Origin: Gnetum montanum
Taxonomy: Eukaryota; Streptophyta; Gnetopsida; Gnetales; Gnetaceae
Assembly: GCA_015680685.1 (NCBI GenBank)
Contig: MNCI01005969.1
Span: 374,726 to 438,725, forward strand
Length of the DNA: 64,000 nucleotides
Direction of reading: 5' to 3'
Shown here one piece after another: positions 12,441-24,240 of this stretch. The notes under the pieces were generated by a model that saw only the letters and a program-made list of their open reading frames with translations, searched no databases and was not told the origin of the DNA. A program made the position numbers and the translations under genes. Each line of letters opens with the position of its first letter. Position 1 is the first letter of the stretch.

Positions 12441-12999
12441 ACTTATAAGGCAAAATTTTTAATCCATTAGTCCAATAAAGGCCATGAAAAATACTTTGCA
12501 TTGAAACATCTAGCTACAAATAGTGATGGATAAAATTATAAAATTAAGCCAAGAAATGGTGTAATGCATGATAAGTCCCATACAAATTAACAAACACTTC
12601 CCACAAAATCCATTACTTGGCGAGACGAAGACAGTTAAGAGAAATAACTCCCTTCTGAAACCAAGACGTAGCTACCCTAGCATTCATAATAGAAAGAGGA
12701 GCATGTGACAGATGTAACCACCAAAGGCAGAGCTTAGGAAGAAGAGTAGGATTGATCTAAACATTAGTCCAATTGATATAATTGTGTAAAACTTGCCAAG
12801 CCCTCCAAATGCTTTTGAAGACATGAGATCCAAGAATGATGATAGTATGGGGGAAAGAGGATCCAATTAATGAAGTGGATTCCTTTCCAAAAAGGCTTAC
12901 TCTTAGGAAAATCTTGTTGGAGCCTTAATTGTAGGAGAATCCCAATAATGTTAGGGGCATCCACATGCTAAACCAACCACTTAGCAACCAAGTGAGCCC

Positions 13000-14490
13000 T
13001 TTTTTGAAAGAATTCAAAAGACCTAAACCACCCCTATTCTTAAAAAGAGTAACAATATTCTAAGAGACATGATAAAAACCTTTTTGAAAATCTTTAGAAG
13101 ACCACATGAAGTCCCAAAATAGTCATTCTAGGTTCTAATGGGAGGGAGCCCAACATGAAGAATAATACACATGGGTAGAAGCACAAATAGACTTACAAAC
13201 AATGTACTTGCCAACAAGAGTGAGCAATTTAGTCTTCCATTTTTCAATTTTCTTCTAAATCTGAGAAATTACTTGCTTTGAGAGAACTAAGGTAGAACCT
13301 CTAAAATGTAAGGGGATTCCCAGAATCTTGATGATATCTTGGTTCTGAATAAGGTTCCAGTTATAGTTGGGAAAGTGAGAGTAATTATTGGTGAAGCTAT
13401 AACAGAAGATTTATTCTAATTAATAGTGGAACCATAAAGAGAGCAATATTACTCCACCCAAGATAAGAGTTGCAGCAAATTAGCAATAGTATTTTGAACA
13501 AGGAAAAATGAGTTATTGGTGAAATGCTTGTTAAGAAGCTAATGTTGAGGGAAAGGAAGACAAACCCTAGTGATAGCATTATTCTAAATATCATAATTTA
13601 ACCGATGACAAAGAAAGTTAGCTACAATGATGAACATGTAAGGGCAAGAGGACATCCTTGCCTCACTGACCTATGGATAGAGAAGGGAGAGGTGATACCA
13701 AAGGTAGTAGCTATTCTTGCAGTGGCATCTGAGAATAAACATTTCACCATATGTAAGAACTTAGGACTAAAACCAAGTTTAGTCATGATCTACAGAATGA
13801 AGTCCCACTTAATGTCATCGTAGGCCTTTGCATAATCAAGCTTCATTAAGAGAATATCCTAACCATCATCCTCTACCCACTTAAAATGTATCTACCAGGA
13901 ACAAAGCCTGTTTGCTAGGGGGATAAAATATGGCAAAGAATTTTCTTCTAATGTAAGGCTAAGCACTTGGCCCAAATTTTATACACCACGTTAAGAAGAG
14001 TGATGGGGCACCAATTAGAGATACATGTAGGGTCACCATATATAGGAAGAATACAAACAATACCTTGATTTAAATTGGGCCCTAGGGAACCAATAAGAAT
14101 AGCCTCTTTGATGACTTGGAAGAGATCATTGCCAACCAAATCCCAATGATTCTGAAAAACTTCAATGAAGAAGCCATCGTAACTAGGGGCCTTCCTGAAG
14201 CTCATTTTAAAATAAGCCTCATGAAGCTCATCCTGAATAATATCAGCTTCTAAACTTTGCAACATAGTAGAATCAACTACACTAGGATAATTAAGAGTAG
14301 TGGCTTCGAATGATGAGATATCCATAAGGGTAGCAGTAAATAAGGCTTTGAGATGTTTCTTAAAATATGAGAGGAGACTCATGTGGTTAAAGATGATGGT
14401 AGCATCACTAGAAATTTTGTCTACGGAGTGCAAAGAAGAAGAGCTATTAACATAACTTGAAAATTTCCTTATAGTGTTCATCTTAAATAT
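13000..14490 (-). pseudogene. LINE reverse transcriptase remnant
   Basis: A 177-residue open stretch (13948-14481) contains the RT N-terminal region: AYFKMSFRKAPSYDGFFIE, QGIVCILPI and ISNWCPITLLNVVYKIWAK. QTGFVPGRYIL follows near 13900. The downstream catalytic part towards 13000 is frame-broken and I could not place an intact FADD box. Confidence 0.8.
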
Positions 14491-15169
14491 TTAACCAAGC
14501 AAGTCTGCTTTTTGTTAAGGTACTTTGTGCCTTGTACACGTCCCATTATTGGAAGACTAAGTGAGCTCTAGCTAGCTCCCCATGATTTGAGTGTTAAAAG
14601 GATCTTGAGCTAATTGATCAGTATGATGTTCAATAGTAAAGTAGATGTTGTTATATGCTTGTCTAGCACAAGTAGCCATTTACTTACCATAATACTAAGC
14701 AAAATTCAACACTCTGCAAGTAGCATGATGTCACCATTGAATCCAACCCACCTGATCTAATGGCCTAGGTTTAGCATTCCAAAGGCTTGAGAGAAGTAGT
14801 TGAACAAGAGGAGAAAAGAAATAGTTACTGTGTAACCGAAAAAGATGGAAACTATGTCTATGGTGGCTACCATGAATTTGAATAGACATTGTGATGGAAA
14901 ATTGGTTTGATAAAGTTGCGTGTTGATGAACAATAGTAGCAGAAGAATCTTTCCAGAAGGAAAGAGTGAAAAAATAAAGCCTATTTAACTTACTGTAGAT
15001 GCGAGCCTACCCAAGACAAAGATTACTCCAAGTGAAACTATGAAGAGGATCACTAGCAGAAGCATCCATACCATCAAAAAGATAGAACGTTTTCTTAAAG
15101 TCGGACCATGACTGATACTCGTAATTTTGAAGCTAAAAAAACGCCCCCTCCCCAAGCTTATCCTTAGGG

Positions 15170-15607
15170 AATTCTATCATATTAAAATCACCTCCAAAAA
15201 TTCAAGGTATAGAAGGAAGAGAATTAGCTAATTCTTGCCATAGAATGGCATGTTCCATAGAGTCATTAGGAGCATAAATTGAGCAAATACCAAAAGGACC
15301 ATGAGAGGAGGAGAAGATAGCTTGAGAAACTCTGTGGCTAGAATTGAAACTACTTTGAATGATTTTGTATTTCCAATAAGTTGAGAGGAGAACGATAGCA
15401 CCCTGTTTCTCACACATGGGAAGTAGCAATAAATAAGGAGTGAGGAAGAAACCAATGGGCTGAAAGAGATAGATGGTTTGCTAAAATCTTAATTTCTTGG
15501 AAGAGAAAAAAATTAAAAGCCATATTTAAACAAGAGAAAAAGTTACTTGCACGTTTACGTAGAAGCCTATTAATTAGGCCTTGGACATTTCAAGATAAGA
15601 GGTTCAT
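15170..15607 (-). pseudogene. LINE ORF2 endonuclease remnant
   Basis: The minus strand starts at 15605-15607 with MNLLS, a stop, then NVQGLINRLLRKRA, FFLFQEIKI, FGICSIYAPNDS, ILWQELA and GGDFNMIEFPKD. This is the AP-type endonuclease that opens plant LINE ORF2. The stop replaces the tryptophan expected in the SWN motif. Confidence 0.8.
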
Positions 15608-15954
15608 TTGTGAGGAAGCAAAGGGCATAGCAAATAAAAGATCATCAAAAGGTTCAAAATTTCAAAGTATCAACTTCCATAGTGTGTGAGAAAATGGCAA
15701 AAGAGTAGTGATGGGTGGATCAAAATTGGTTGTTGGGAAAGAAGTGAAAGGTCGAGCTGCAGAGGAAGAAGCCTTAACTCATTTCCTTCCACCACCCACT
15801 ACAAAGCCCTCAACTAAAATAGATTCCTTAAATGACTTTAAAGGGGTGACTTCTGCATTAGAGGCAACCTTTATGATTGAACTCAACTATGGCACTTGTG
15901 AGTTGCAGGGGCCAAATGAGGAGGAAGGCTTTCGGACACTTTTAGAATAGGTTT

Positions 15955-16795
15955 TGATGAGTGATGAGGTACCCCTATGCCCAACCATACAAATCACTAA
16001 GGCATTCACATGTGATCTAGTCGAATTCTGCAGACCTATAATTCTCCAATGCACTAGTTTCTCTAGGAAGTGAAACGGGCTTTGAGAACATTTGTTGTCT
16101 TCCCAACTACACTTGTGAAGCTCAAGGATATGGCTCAAGTGTAACCGAGATACATGATTTTTATCATTTTATGTTTTATAAGTTTAATCACCTACAACAA
16201 GAATGAAAGGTAGAGTAATTTAAGATCTATTTCATTCACTACCTAGCTAGTCTAACACAAGTACTCATCCCACTTTCCTAGACACATCCTGAACACGTAT
16301 AGCGTTGTTGGGCTACCAAAAATTTAGCGTTCCTGGGTTACCAACTACTACACGTATGCTTGAAGTGGTCATGCTTGTGTTCATTAACAACTAAAAATTA
16401 ATTACTTAATTCAAGTGCATTAAAGTAAAGTGCATTAAAAAACATCAATCTATTCTCAATGCTGCAAGGATTGTTGAAAGAGTTCATTTTTATTCTCATC
16501 ACACTGTTGTGCTCAAGTACATTAGTGTTTGAACAAAGATCCATACACACTTAGACTCCTACTGCAGGCACTCAAAACATATTCTAACTCTATAGAAAAC
16601 AAATTGCAAGAGCTTCGCTAACTATGAAAAAAATTGATATCAAAATCATGAGCCCAAACACTATATTTATAGGCCAACGTATACCCCGTGATATTGGATA
16701 TCTGACATCATGTCCTAGCTTGGACATCGAATACCCAATGTCAAGGCTCCGACATCAGATACCCAACGTCAGAGCATGCAAAAACATGATTCATG
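15955..16795 (-). repeat. 3' LTR of element 3
   Basis: The 841-bp LTR starts TGATGAGTGATGAGGTACCC on the plus strand and ends at 16795 next to TACTCCCACAACTGAATG, the decayed polypurine tract. It aligns with 37445-38402. The U3 (about 16680-16795) repeats GACATC.GATACCCAA.GTC-like motifs upstream of a TATA-like CTATAAATATAG (minus, about 16663-16674). Confidence 0.85.
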
Positions 16796-17344
16796 ATACT
16801 CCCACAACTGAATGTAAACTCGTCCTAAGTGAAGAAGAGAAGGAACAAGTTCCTTACAAAATATTGGGAAGGTATGGGATTATTGACTAACATACAAACT
16901 GTCTCAAATAGAACAAAGAGACTCTAAGTTCCCCAGTGTATGGAGTTACAATTTTTACAGAATTGGATGTTCATGATAAGAGAAGTGAACACCCTAGATA
17001 AAACTAACATCCAACACCTCTTGGTAGCTGAAGAGTGAGAGAGAAGATCCAACGATCATAAATGGTTCTTGTCATAAGATGCTATTGCATCATCCTTGAT
17101 GAAGATAGTCCTGCTTCCAATCCATGTGTCCCACTACAATCACAACCTAATTGTGAATTAGTACACAATGTGTAACACAGCTATTGAATACCTTGTCTCA
17201 TCAATGATTACACTTGGCTAGGTTATGATTATGGTAGATTGATTCCTTTAGTAATGTTAGCGAGAAGGCTAACAAATCGGGTAAAATAGATAAGTGGTCC
17301 ATTAAATTTTAAAAAGTTCTACACAAGAAAATATTTAAAGAGGA
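16796..17344 (-). other. Start of element 3's 3' region
   Basis: This follows the LTR and shares GTTCCTTACAAAATATTGGG and the GGCTAGGTTRTG block (17216-17228) with element 1 (600-620, 1050-1062). It ends abruptly where element 2 begins; continuation is found from 26363. Confidence 0.7.
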
Positions 17345-18155
17345 TGATGAGCCGCGATATCGCACTTGTGATATCGTGGCCTTCCACGCGATTTACATAT
17401 GTGATATCGCGTTCTACCTCATTACCTATAAATAAGAGGTAAGTGCACTTGGTTTGCATAGTTAGTCTTAGTCCCTTACCCAAACTCTTGCCTTTTCTCC
17501 CTCTCATAGTTAGAATTATTTCTGCGTGCCCACAGTAGAAGTCATAAAGTGAACAGATCTTTATTCAAGCATTGTGTACCTAAGCACACCTTGTGTACGG
17601 CAATAAAGACGAACTTTGTGATAAACCTTGCAGCATTCAGAATAGATTAATTAATGTTAATTACTGTTACTTAATGCTTTCCTTAATTAATTAATGATTC
17701 TCTCTCACCCTACAACTCTCCTAAGTAAGCACACACAGTATGACCACTTTGAACATGCGTGTAACACTTGGTAACCCAGTAACGATTAGCTTTTGATAAG
17801 CCCAGTAGTATTGCACTGGTTCAAGATGTGTACAGCAATCAAGAACGAATACTGGTGTTAGGATCAGTTAGAGCCTAGTTAATAAGTAGTCAAATTAAAT
17901 TAGTTACTTAGTTATCTCTCTCTTCTCTTATTAGTAGCAGAACATAAAAACACATAAAAAGTATAAAAATCATATGCCTCAAGTTTACTTAACCATACAA
18001 TCATGACATACAAGTAAGCTTGGAAAGACAACAATTAATCAACTCATTCTCGTTCCACAAAGGCGCATAGGCACTTAGTCCTTTGAATTTGACCAGATTG
18101 TGTGCAGATGCTCATATTCGTATGGTTGAGCGTAGGGATACCTCACCGCTCATCA
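17345..18155 (+). repeat. 5' LTR of element 2
   Basis: The LTR is 811 bp, starts TGATGAGCC and ends ACCGCTCATCA. The U3 carries GCGATATCGC, GTGATATCGT and GTGATATCGCG (17352-17411), then CTATAAATAAGAGG (17427-17440), a likely TATA box. The family also includes element 1 LTRs and three solo LTRs. Confidence 0.92.
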
Positions 18156-18156
18156 T

Positions 18157-18174
18157 TGGCACTGTTGCCAAGGA
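18157..18174 (+). other. Primer-binding site of element 2 (tRNA-Asp-like)
   Basis: TGGCACTGTTGCCAAGGA lies one base inside the LTR and matches the remembered tRNA-Asp complement at 14 of 18 positions. Confidence 0.65.
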
Positions 18175-18293
18175 CTTTGTTGTTTGTGTGCTAACCAGAA
18201 CATAGGAAATCTTTCACATCCTTGGAACAAACCCTTGGGGTTGGTTAGAGAAAAATAATAAATAAGAATACATTGCATACTGAATAGACAATC

Positions 18294-20030
18294 ATATCTC
18301 CTTCTTTGTATGAAATTGTTTCACCACATAGGTCTGATATAGGGAACAATCGGAGGCGTAGTACACATGATAATCTGCTAGTCCCTCAACAGTTTCATGT
18401 GGTATATGTTCATCCCGATGAATATGTACCAAACTTTACCTTTATCCTCCACCAGGATGAACAACTACGTTGGCGAGATTTAGAAAGTAACATAGTGTTC
18501 AATCTTGGGCATGCTTCTTCATGATCNAGATATTTCATGAATCCATGAAGGGAAAGTTGTCACAGAATGTCCCACATATTCTAAGAAAAAATGAGGGTGG
18601 TGAACCTACCTTAGCCAGCCACCCACACAATGATGTTCCTCCCGTTGACTTCGATCAAGGGGTTGTGTAGCAGAATCTTTACTCAATAATCCATAACCCA
18701 GATTCCGGTATCAACAGACATAAAGGGTCTGAAAAAGGAACATGAACACATGATAAAGATGGACATTTTGATCATGACTGCAATCGAGGCCATGACCATC
18801 GAAGAGAAGGAAGCAGGCACTAACATGGTGATAGTCCTCCTCCTCCTTCACCATCATCATCTCCTTCACCCTCTCCTTCAAGATCTAGACGCAGTCACAA
18901 GGAAGAAGACCATGAGGATAAGGGTAAGTAAAACAAGGGCCATAGAAAAAATAGTTGAGAAAGGGGACGAGGGCACTCTAGAGAAACACACTGTGAGAGA
19001 AGGGAAAGTAGGGAACAACATAGGCATCATAGATGTCGTAGACGAGATGATCACGATGAACCCCTACTCGCTACTTGAAGTATGTTAGACATAACTGAGA
19101 TTGTTAAGATCCCAACAAGGCACCAAAAGGATAGTAGGATCAAGAGATTAGACATAAACAATATCCCACAATTTGAAGGGGGGTACAACGCTAATCCTCA
19201 AAATCATCTACAAGCATTTCATGATGCATGTGCCTTACAAAACATAGAAAGAAAATGGTAAAAACTTAAGTTATTCCCACAGACACTAGACAAAGAAGTG
19301 GAGAGCTGGTACTAGTCCTTAGAATCAAAATCCATTCATAGGTGGAGTACCATGTTAGAATTGGTCAACAATAAGTACCAAACGTACTCTCGAGTGTCCA
19401 ACCTATGAAAGAAAATCCAAGGCTAGAAACAAGGAGGACATGAACCCTTGGATGCCACCATGGATCGATATTATGCACTATTACATCGTTGTCTTGGCCA
19501 TGGTTATTTGTAGAGGGATCAACTGTGCCATCTTGTAGATGGGCTTAGGCATGAAACAAGAAGAACCTTTGGGATGTATGCCCAAGGTAGGCTATCTGAG
19601 CTTAGGACCCATCAAGTTCAAAGATTATTGGAGCAAGTTGCTAAAGAAGAAGGTGAGCTAAGGAAAAGAGAGAGTGCGGACGAATATAACAGAGATCCTT
19701 TACTCTGAAAGAAGGGAGTAAGATTTTGTAAGGATGAAGAAGAGTCACCACTTGAAGACATGGTGAATAGGAAAACTTTGCCCATTCAAAAACTTGCGTC
19801 AGAAGTATCAGCAAAGGTAGACCAAATGTGGGATTCCCTAGATGATAGATTTCAAACCGTTCTTAAAATAGTAGAGGGGTCTAGAGAGCAAGGTAGTGAT
19901 CACAAAAAAAGGAAAAAAAAAGAAACTAAACATACACATAACAAGGATAAAGGCAAAGTTGCCATTATCGAAGAGGTTGTGGATTCGAATAAAGACAATG
20001 ATAGTGGATACGAGATATGCTAATATGACC
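18294..20030 (+). pseudogene. gag remnant, element 2
   Basis: The reading begins at an ATA (18294) where element 1 has ATG, then SPSLYEIVSPHRSDI and FTFILHQDEQLRWRDLE. Conserved gag text follows: FEGGYNANPQNHLQAFHDAC (about 19176), KYQTYSRVSNL (about 19373), MVNRKTLPIQKLASEVSAK (19760) and a cysteine-bearing end near YEICQYDHPKGCYP (20012). A single n at 18527 coincides with loss of about 60 bp or more relative to element 1. Stops and frameshifts break the frame. Confidence 0.82.
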
Positions 20031-20077
20031 ATCCTAAGGGATGTTACCCTATAATCTCACATCTGCAAGAGTCTAGG

Positions 20078-20570
20078 GTGTATGCACTCAACCCACGATT
20101 AAAAAAATGGCAAACACCCCAAAGGTTACCTTATCCTCAAGGTGAATCAAGACAATTCCACCAACCCTTAACATATTATCCAAGTGGAACTCTGCCACAA
20201 CCAACCGAGCAGTATCAACAATGGCAATACCCACAATCATGGGAAATGCCACCACCAAGGTAGCAGTATCCTTACCAGCAACCTGACCCATATGGATATT
20301 ATGTGCAGCAGCCAATCTCTCCATGTGACTCTACTGGTCACATTACTCCTCAGCCTCACTACCAAACTCATGAGTATTATAGGACTCCTTCTCCTAGGGG
20401 TGAGGTTCCATAAACATACCATCCTTCTCATCCAGCTGCACCTCTTCCATCCTTAACTCCATTACCACCTACTCCAACTATGCAGGGTGAAATCCCTACC
20501 TAGCCGCAGCAACGTAATTCCACAAGGGCTATTAACCCTCAACCTACTATTGGTTCTGACAACCGCATGA
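20078..20570 (+). pseudogene. Proline/glutamine-rich gag-protease linker, element 2
   Basis: The frame at 20078 reads YALNPRLKKWQTPQRLPYP and continues with many P, Q, Y and H residues (FHQPLTYYPSG, QWQYPQSWEMPPP). Elements 1, 3 and 4 have the same low-complexity linker between gag and protease (around 6170-6480, 34986-35420 and 61500-61960). Confidence 0.7.
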
Positions 20571-20689
20571 AGAAAAGACCTTTCTTTAGAACCAACAATC
20601 CAACTAAGCCCTTGCAACCACAAGCAACTAATTCTTCAACCACCTCACTATCACTTGAAAATTCAGAGCTCCCTTTAACCCAAAAACCG

Positions 20690-21250
20690 CACTCAACGCA
20701 TACAATCATGTTAACTCATGCCGTCACCAATTGGATAAAAGCTGGCCATCTTCCTAGGAAATTCTCTAATCCTAAGAGTCCTCTGATATATCTACAAATT
20801 GCTGGAAATGAGCCATGCAAAGCTCTTTTGGATTTAGGTTCTGGTGTCAACTTGATTTCTCAAGAAATGTAAAAGGCCTAGAACCTGCCTCCGCTAAAAA
20901 AGAGTAACATTCATTTAGAGTTGGCCGACCAATCCATCACTATCCCGTTGAGACTAGTGGAGGACATTGTCACCACTATTTGTGGATGGTTGTATCCAGG
21001 AGACTTCCTAGTGATTCAAGTAAACAATGGTAAGGGGGACTTTCCAATCATAATAGGAAGAGCATGGCTAAGCATAGTTGACGCATGCCTAGGAATTCAC
21101 AATCTTTCCCTGGAAATATCAAAGAAAAATACATTTGAAAAGATTGAGAAGAAGAAATTTCCATGCATCGCATACAGTGACTCAAGGTGTAATTGCATGC
21201 AAAAGTCCTGGTTCGTGCAACGTTTAACATTTCCTACATGCAACTAGTGT
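20690..21250 (+). pseudogene. Protease domain, element 2
   Basis: The aspartic protease cleaves Gag-Pol. The frame reads NWIKAGHLPRKFSNP, LIYLQIAGNEPCKALLD, then LGSGVNLISQEM with the D-L-G core of Athila-type proteases, a stop (20869-20871), then ELADQSITIPLRLVEDI and GDFPIIIGRAWLSIVDA. It is the best-preserved protease here, with a CAA/CAG-type or Y codon lost to a stop after QEM. Confidence 0.82.
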
Positions 21251-21457
21251 GCACAAGTGACTGATATACAAATATGCCTGTATGCAGCAGCCACAAGACA
21301 GGAAGGCACCCAGTGGCTAACAGCTGATCAAGAGAGCAGCTCAACTATATGCATGGAACCAACTGAGGGTTTGACTTACATCGATAGCATAGATACATTA
21401 GAGCAAGTCCATCACCAACTTCCAAGTTTTGACCTTGAAAATATCAACTAGGGGAAG

Positions 21458-22990
21458 TTGGAAATCCCTAATAAGTTTAAGCAAAATCCCCTTGAGCTAA
21501 AACCATTGCCCACCAATATGGAATACACGTTTCTTAAAAATGGAAAATCACTAATTATTAATGTGAAGCTGGCTCCGCAACAAAAAGAAAGACTAATGAA
21601 AGTGATAAATAAATTATCAAAATCCTTCGCTTGGTTATATCCTGAATTAACTGGAATAGATACTAGGATATGCCAACATAGAATTTACACTGATCCCTCC
21701 ATGAAGCCTCGAAAACAACCGCAGAGGCATTTGAACCCAAAACTAAAGCAAGTAGTTAAGGAAGAAATTGAACAGCTTCTAAAAGTTGGGTTCATCTACC
21801 CCATTGCTAATAGCAAATGGGTTAGACCCTTAGTTATAGTGCCCAAAAATGGAGGCAAATAGAGGGTGTGCATAGATTTTAGGCTATTGAATATGGCAAC
21901 ATTCAAAGACCACTTTCCATTGCCATTCGTTGACCAAGTCTTAAACATCATCATAGGGCATCGCTACTATAGTTTTCTACATGGGTACAGTGGATACAAC
22001 CAAATATAAATAGCCCCAAAAAACCAAGCCAAGATTATGTTCACCAGTCCTTGGGGAACATTTGCATACAAAAAAATACCATTTGGCTTGTGCAATGCCC
22101 CTGCAACGTTTCAACGATTAGTTCTAAGCATATTCTAGCAGCAGATAGGAAATGGTGTGGAAGTCTTCATGGACAACTTCTCCACCTATGGAGCAAACTT
22201 TGATCAAGCCTTGGACCGGTTGGAGAAAGTATTAAAATGATGTGTAGAAAACAATTTAAGGCTCAACTGGTAGAAAAGCCATTTGATGGTCCAAGATGGC
22301 ATCGTACCAGGGCATAAAATTTCATGAACATGGATAGAGGTAGACCCCAAAAAGATCAAAGTTATCCAAGGAATTACTTGTCAACCAGAAACTATAAAAT
22401 ATATTTGATCATTCCTTAAACACACTTACTACTACAGAAGGTTTATTGAGAACTTTTCCAAGGTTGCAAAACCATTGGTTGAACTAACGAAAAAGGACAT
22501 ACCTTTCGAATGGACCAAGGAACGTGAACTAGTTTTTGAAACCTTAAAATAGAAGCTAGTAGAAACACCCATTCTATAAACTCCTAACTGGTCCAAACCA
22601 TTCCACATAATGACCAATGTGTCCAACTATGCTTTAGGAGCCGTACTTACACAGTTAGATGATCAAAAATGTCCTTATTACATCCACTATGAAAGTAGAA
22701 GTACCGTGGGTGCACAACTTAACTACACTACAACAGAGAAAGAATTAATGGCTGTAGTGTTTGCACTAGAGAAATTCCGGCACTATGTCTTGGGCTATAA
22801 GGTATTCGTACAAACATATCATAGTGCAATAAGGTTCCTAATAAATAAGCCAATGGTAAGCCCTTGCATCATACGATGGCTTGTAATCTTACAAGAGTTC
22901 GATCTTACGATGATCGATCGTAAAGGCACTGAGAATGTAGTTGTTGATCATTTATCTCAGTTGCGATGGGACAACAAAGAGGCTGAGTAT
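21458..22990 (+). pseudogene. RT and RNase H remnant, element 2
   Basis: An open stretch 21458-21862 gives the RT entry: ELKPLPTNMEYTFLKNG, RQPQRHLNPKLKQVVKEEI and GFIYPIANSKWVRPL. RT continues with DFRLLNMATFKDHF, GTFAYKKIPFGLCNAPATFQ and EVFMDNFSTYG. RNase H occupies about 22560-22990: ALGAVLTQLDDQKCPYY, YTTTEKELMAVVFALEKFR and IDRKGTENVVVDHLSQL. The RT box reads FMDN rather than FMDD. The interrupting stops fall at positions expected to be W, Q or R, as from C-to-T decay. Confidence 0.88.
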
Positions 22991-23089
22991 CCAATTTCTA
23001 ATTATTTCCTAGATGAACTCCTCTTTGTAGGTGTAGTGAATAATCAATTAACCATGGAGACAAACTTGTATAGTAACATCTCACCTATC

Positions 23090-24240
23090 TCCTTACACAA
23101 CAAACACCACAAAGGTTTGACGCCAAAAAGAAACAACAGTTTCTTCACCAAGCCAAGTATTTTATGGAAATCAATGGAAAACTTTACAAAGTATGTCCTG
23201 ATAGCTTGGTTCAATAATGTGTTCCTGATGTAGATCAACTATGAGTTCTCCAAGATGCTCATGAGGATCCTTGTCNNNNNNNNNNNNNNNNNNNNNNNNN
23301 NNNNNNNNNNNNNNNNNNNNNNNNNNNNNNNNNNNNNNNNNNNNNNNNNNNNNNNNNNNNNNNNNNNNNNNNNNNNNNNNNNNNNNNNNNNNNNNNNNNN
23401 NNNNNNNNNNNNNNNNNNNNNNNNNNNNNNNNNNNNNNNNNNNNNNNNNNNNNNNNNNNNNNNNNNNNNNNNNNNNNNNNNNNNNNNNNNNNNNNNNNNN
23501 NNNNNNNNNNNNNNNNNNNNNNNNNTGTTCACTTAGGGGTGATATGGTGTAGTCAGTTTGTGCTCAACCCCTAAGCGTTGCATTANAGTCACCAACAGGG
23601 AGATTATGAAGATATTGACAAGATCCATTAGTAAGTTTAGGCGAGACTAGAGCACTAAACTGAACAATGCTCTTTGGGCATACCACTCCAGATGGAAACT
23701 CCCTATAGGCTACTCTCCCTATGAGTTAGTGTATGGTAAATTACCAACGCTTCCCATTCAAACTGAGCTTCGTACACTCTCCATGTCATGTGACCTCAAC
23801 CTTGATCTCGATCTAGCACAAAAACAATGATTGATGACCCTTAACTGCTAGATGAGAATCAATTGGTTGCCCTGTCATCTAACGAATTGCACAAGGCCTT
23901 CAATAAACAACGTCATGACCTAGGGATTAGGAAAGTTAAATATCAACTAGGAAATAAGGTTCTCTACTAGAATCCCACACATGTGCCACAGCGTACCAAA
24001 TTTCAAACATTGTGGAAAGGACCTTATGTCATCCATGCACCTTCTTCTTTAGGGGCCATGATGATATACAAACCTAAGAGCCTAGATAAGAAACGGTTGG
24101 TCAACATCCAACAAGCCAAACCTTTCCATGAGCTTAAGTTAGCCAGTACTCATACTACCTCTATTGGTGGACAACCTTGCTTGCTATTTCGGATCTCCTC
24201 CTTCCAACTCAATCATGGGGGAGATGGTCACCAATGCTAA
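23090..24240 (+). pseudogene. Integrase remnant with gap and misoriented segment, element 2
   Basis: The zinc-binding start (FSKMLMRI-like text near 23250) runs into the gap 23276-23525, which removes most of the catalytic core. Bases 23526-23585 read in the wrong orientation for this element. From 23587 the plus strand resumes with the core end and C-terminus: [20 protein letters not shown] (about 23655-23720), KVKYQLGNKV and QRTKFQTLWKGPYVIHAPSS (from 23986), ending at a stop at 24238-24240. Confidence 0.8.
23276..23525. other. Assembly gap
   Basis: 250 unknown bases within the element 2 integrase. Confidence 0.99.

Larger units (their letters stand above)
11546..15954 (-). mobile_element. 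LINE (L1-type) remnant, 3' and central part
   Basis: A non-LTR retrotransposon on the minus strand. Order from the right: tail of an ORF1-like frame (about 15650-15954), endonuclease start (15607 leftwards), RT (about 13000-14490) and a C-terminal zinc-finger-type region (about 12010-12440). The left end reads ATTAATAAAGCTCTCTTTTC, a typical plant LINE 3' end. It sits inside the Copia RT, and the rest of its 5' part is at 38403-39030. Stops and frameshifts are common. Confidence 0.82.
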
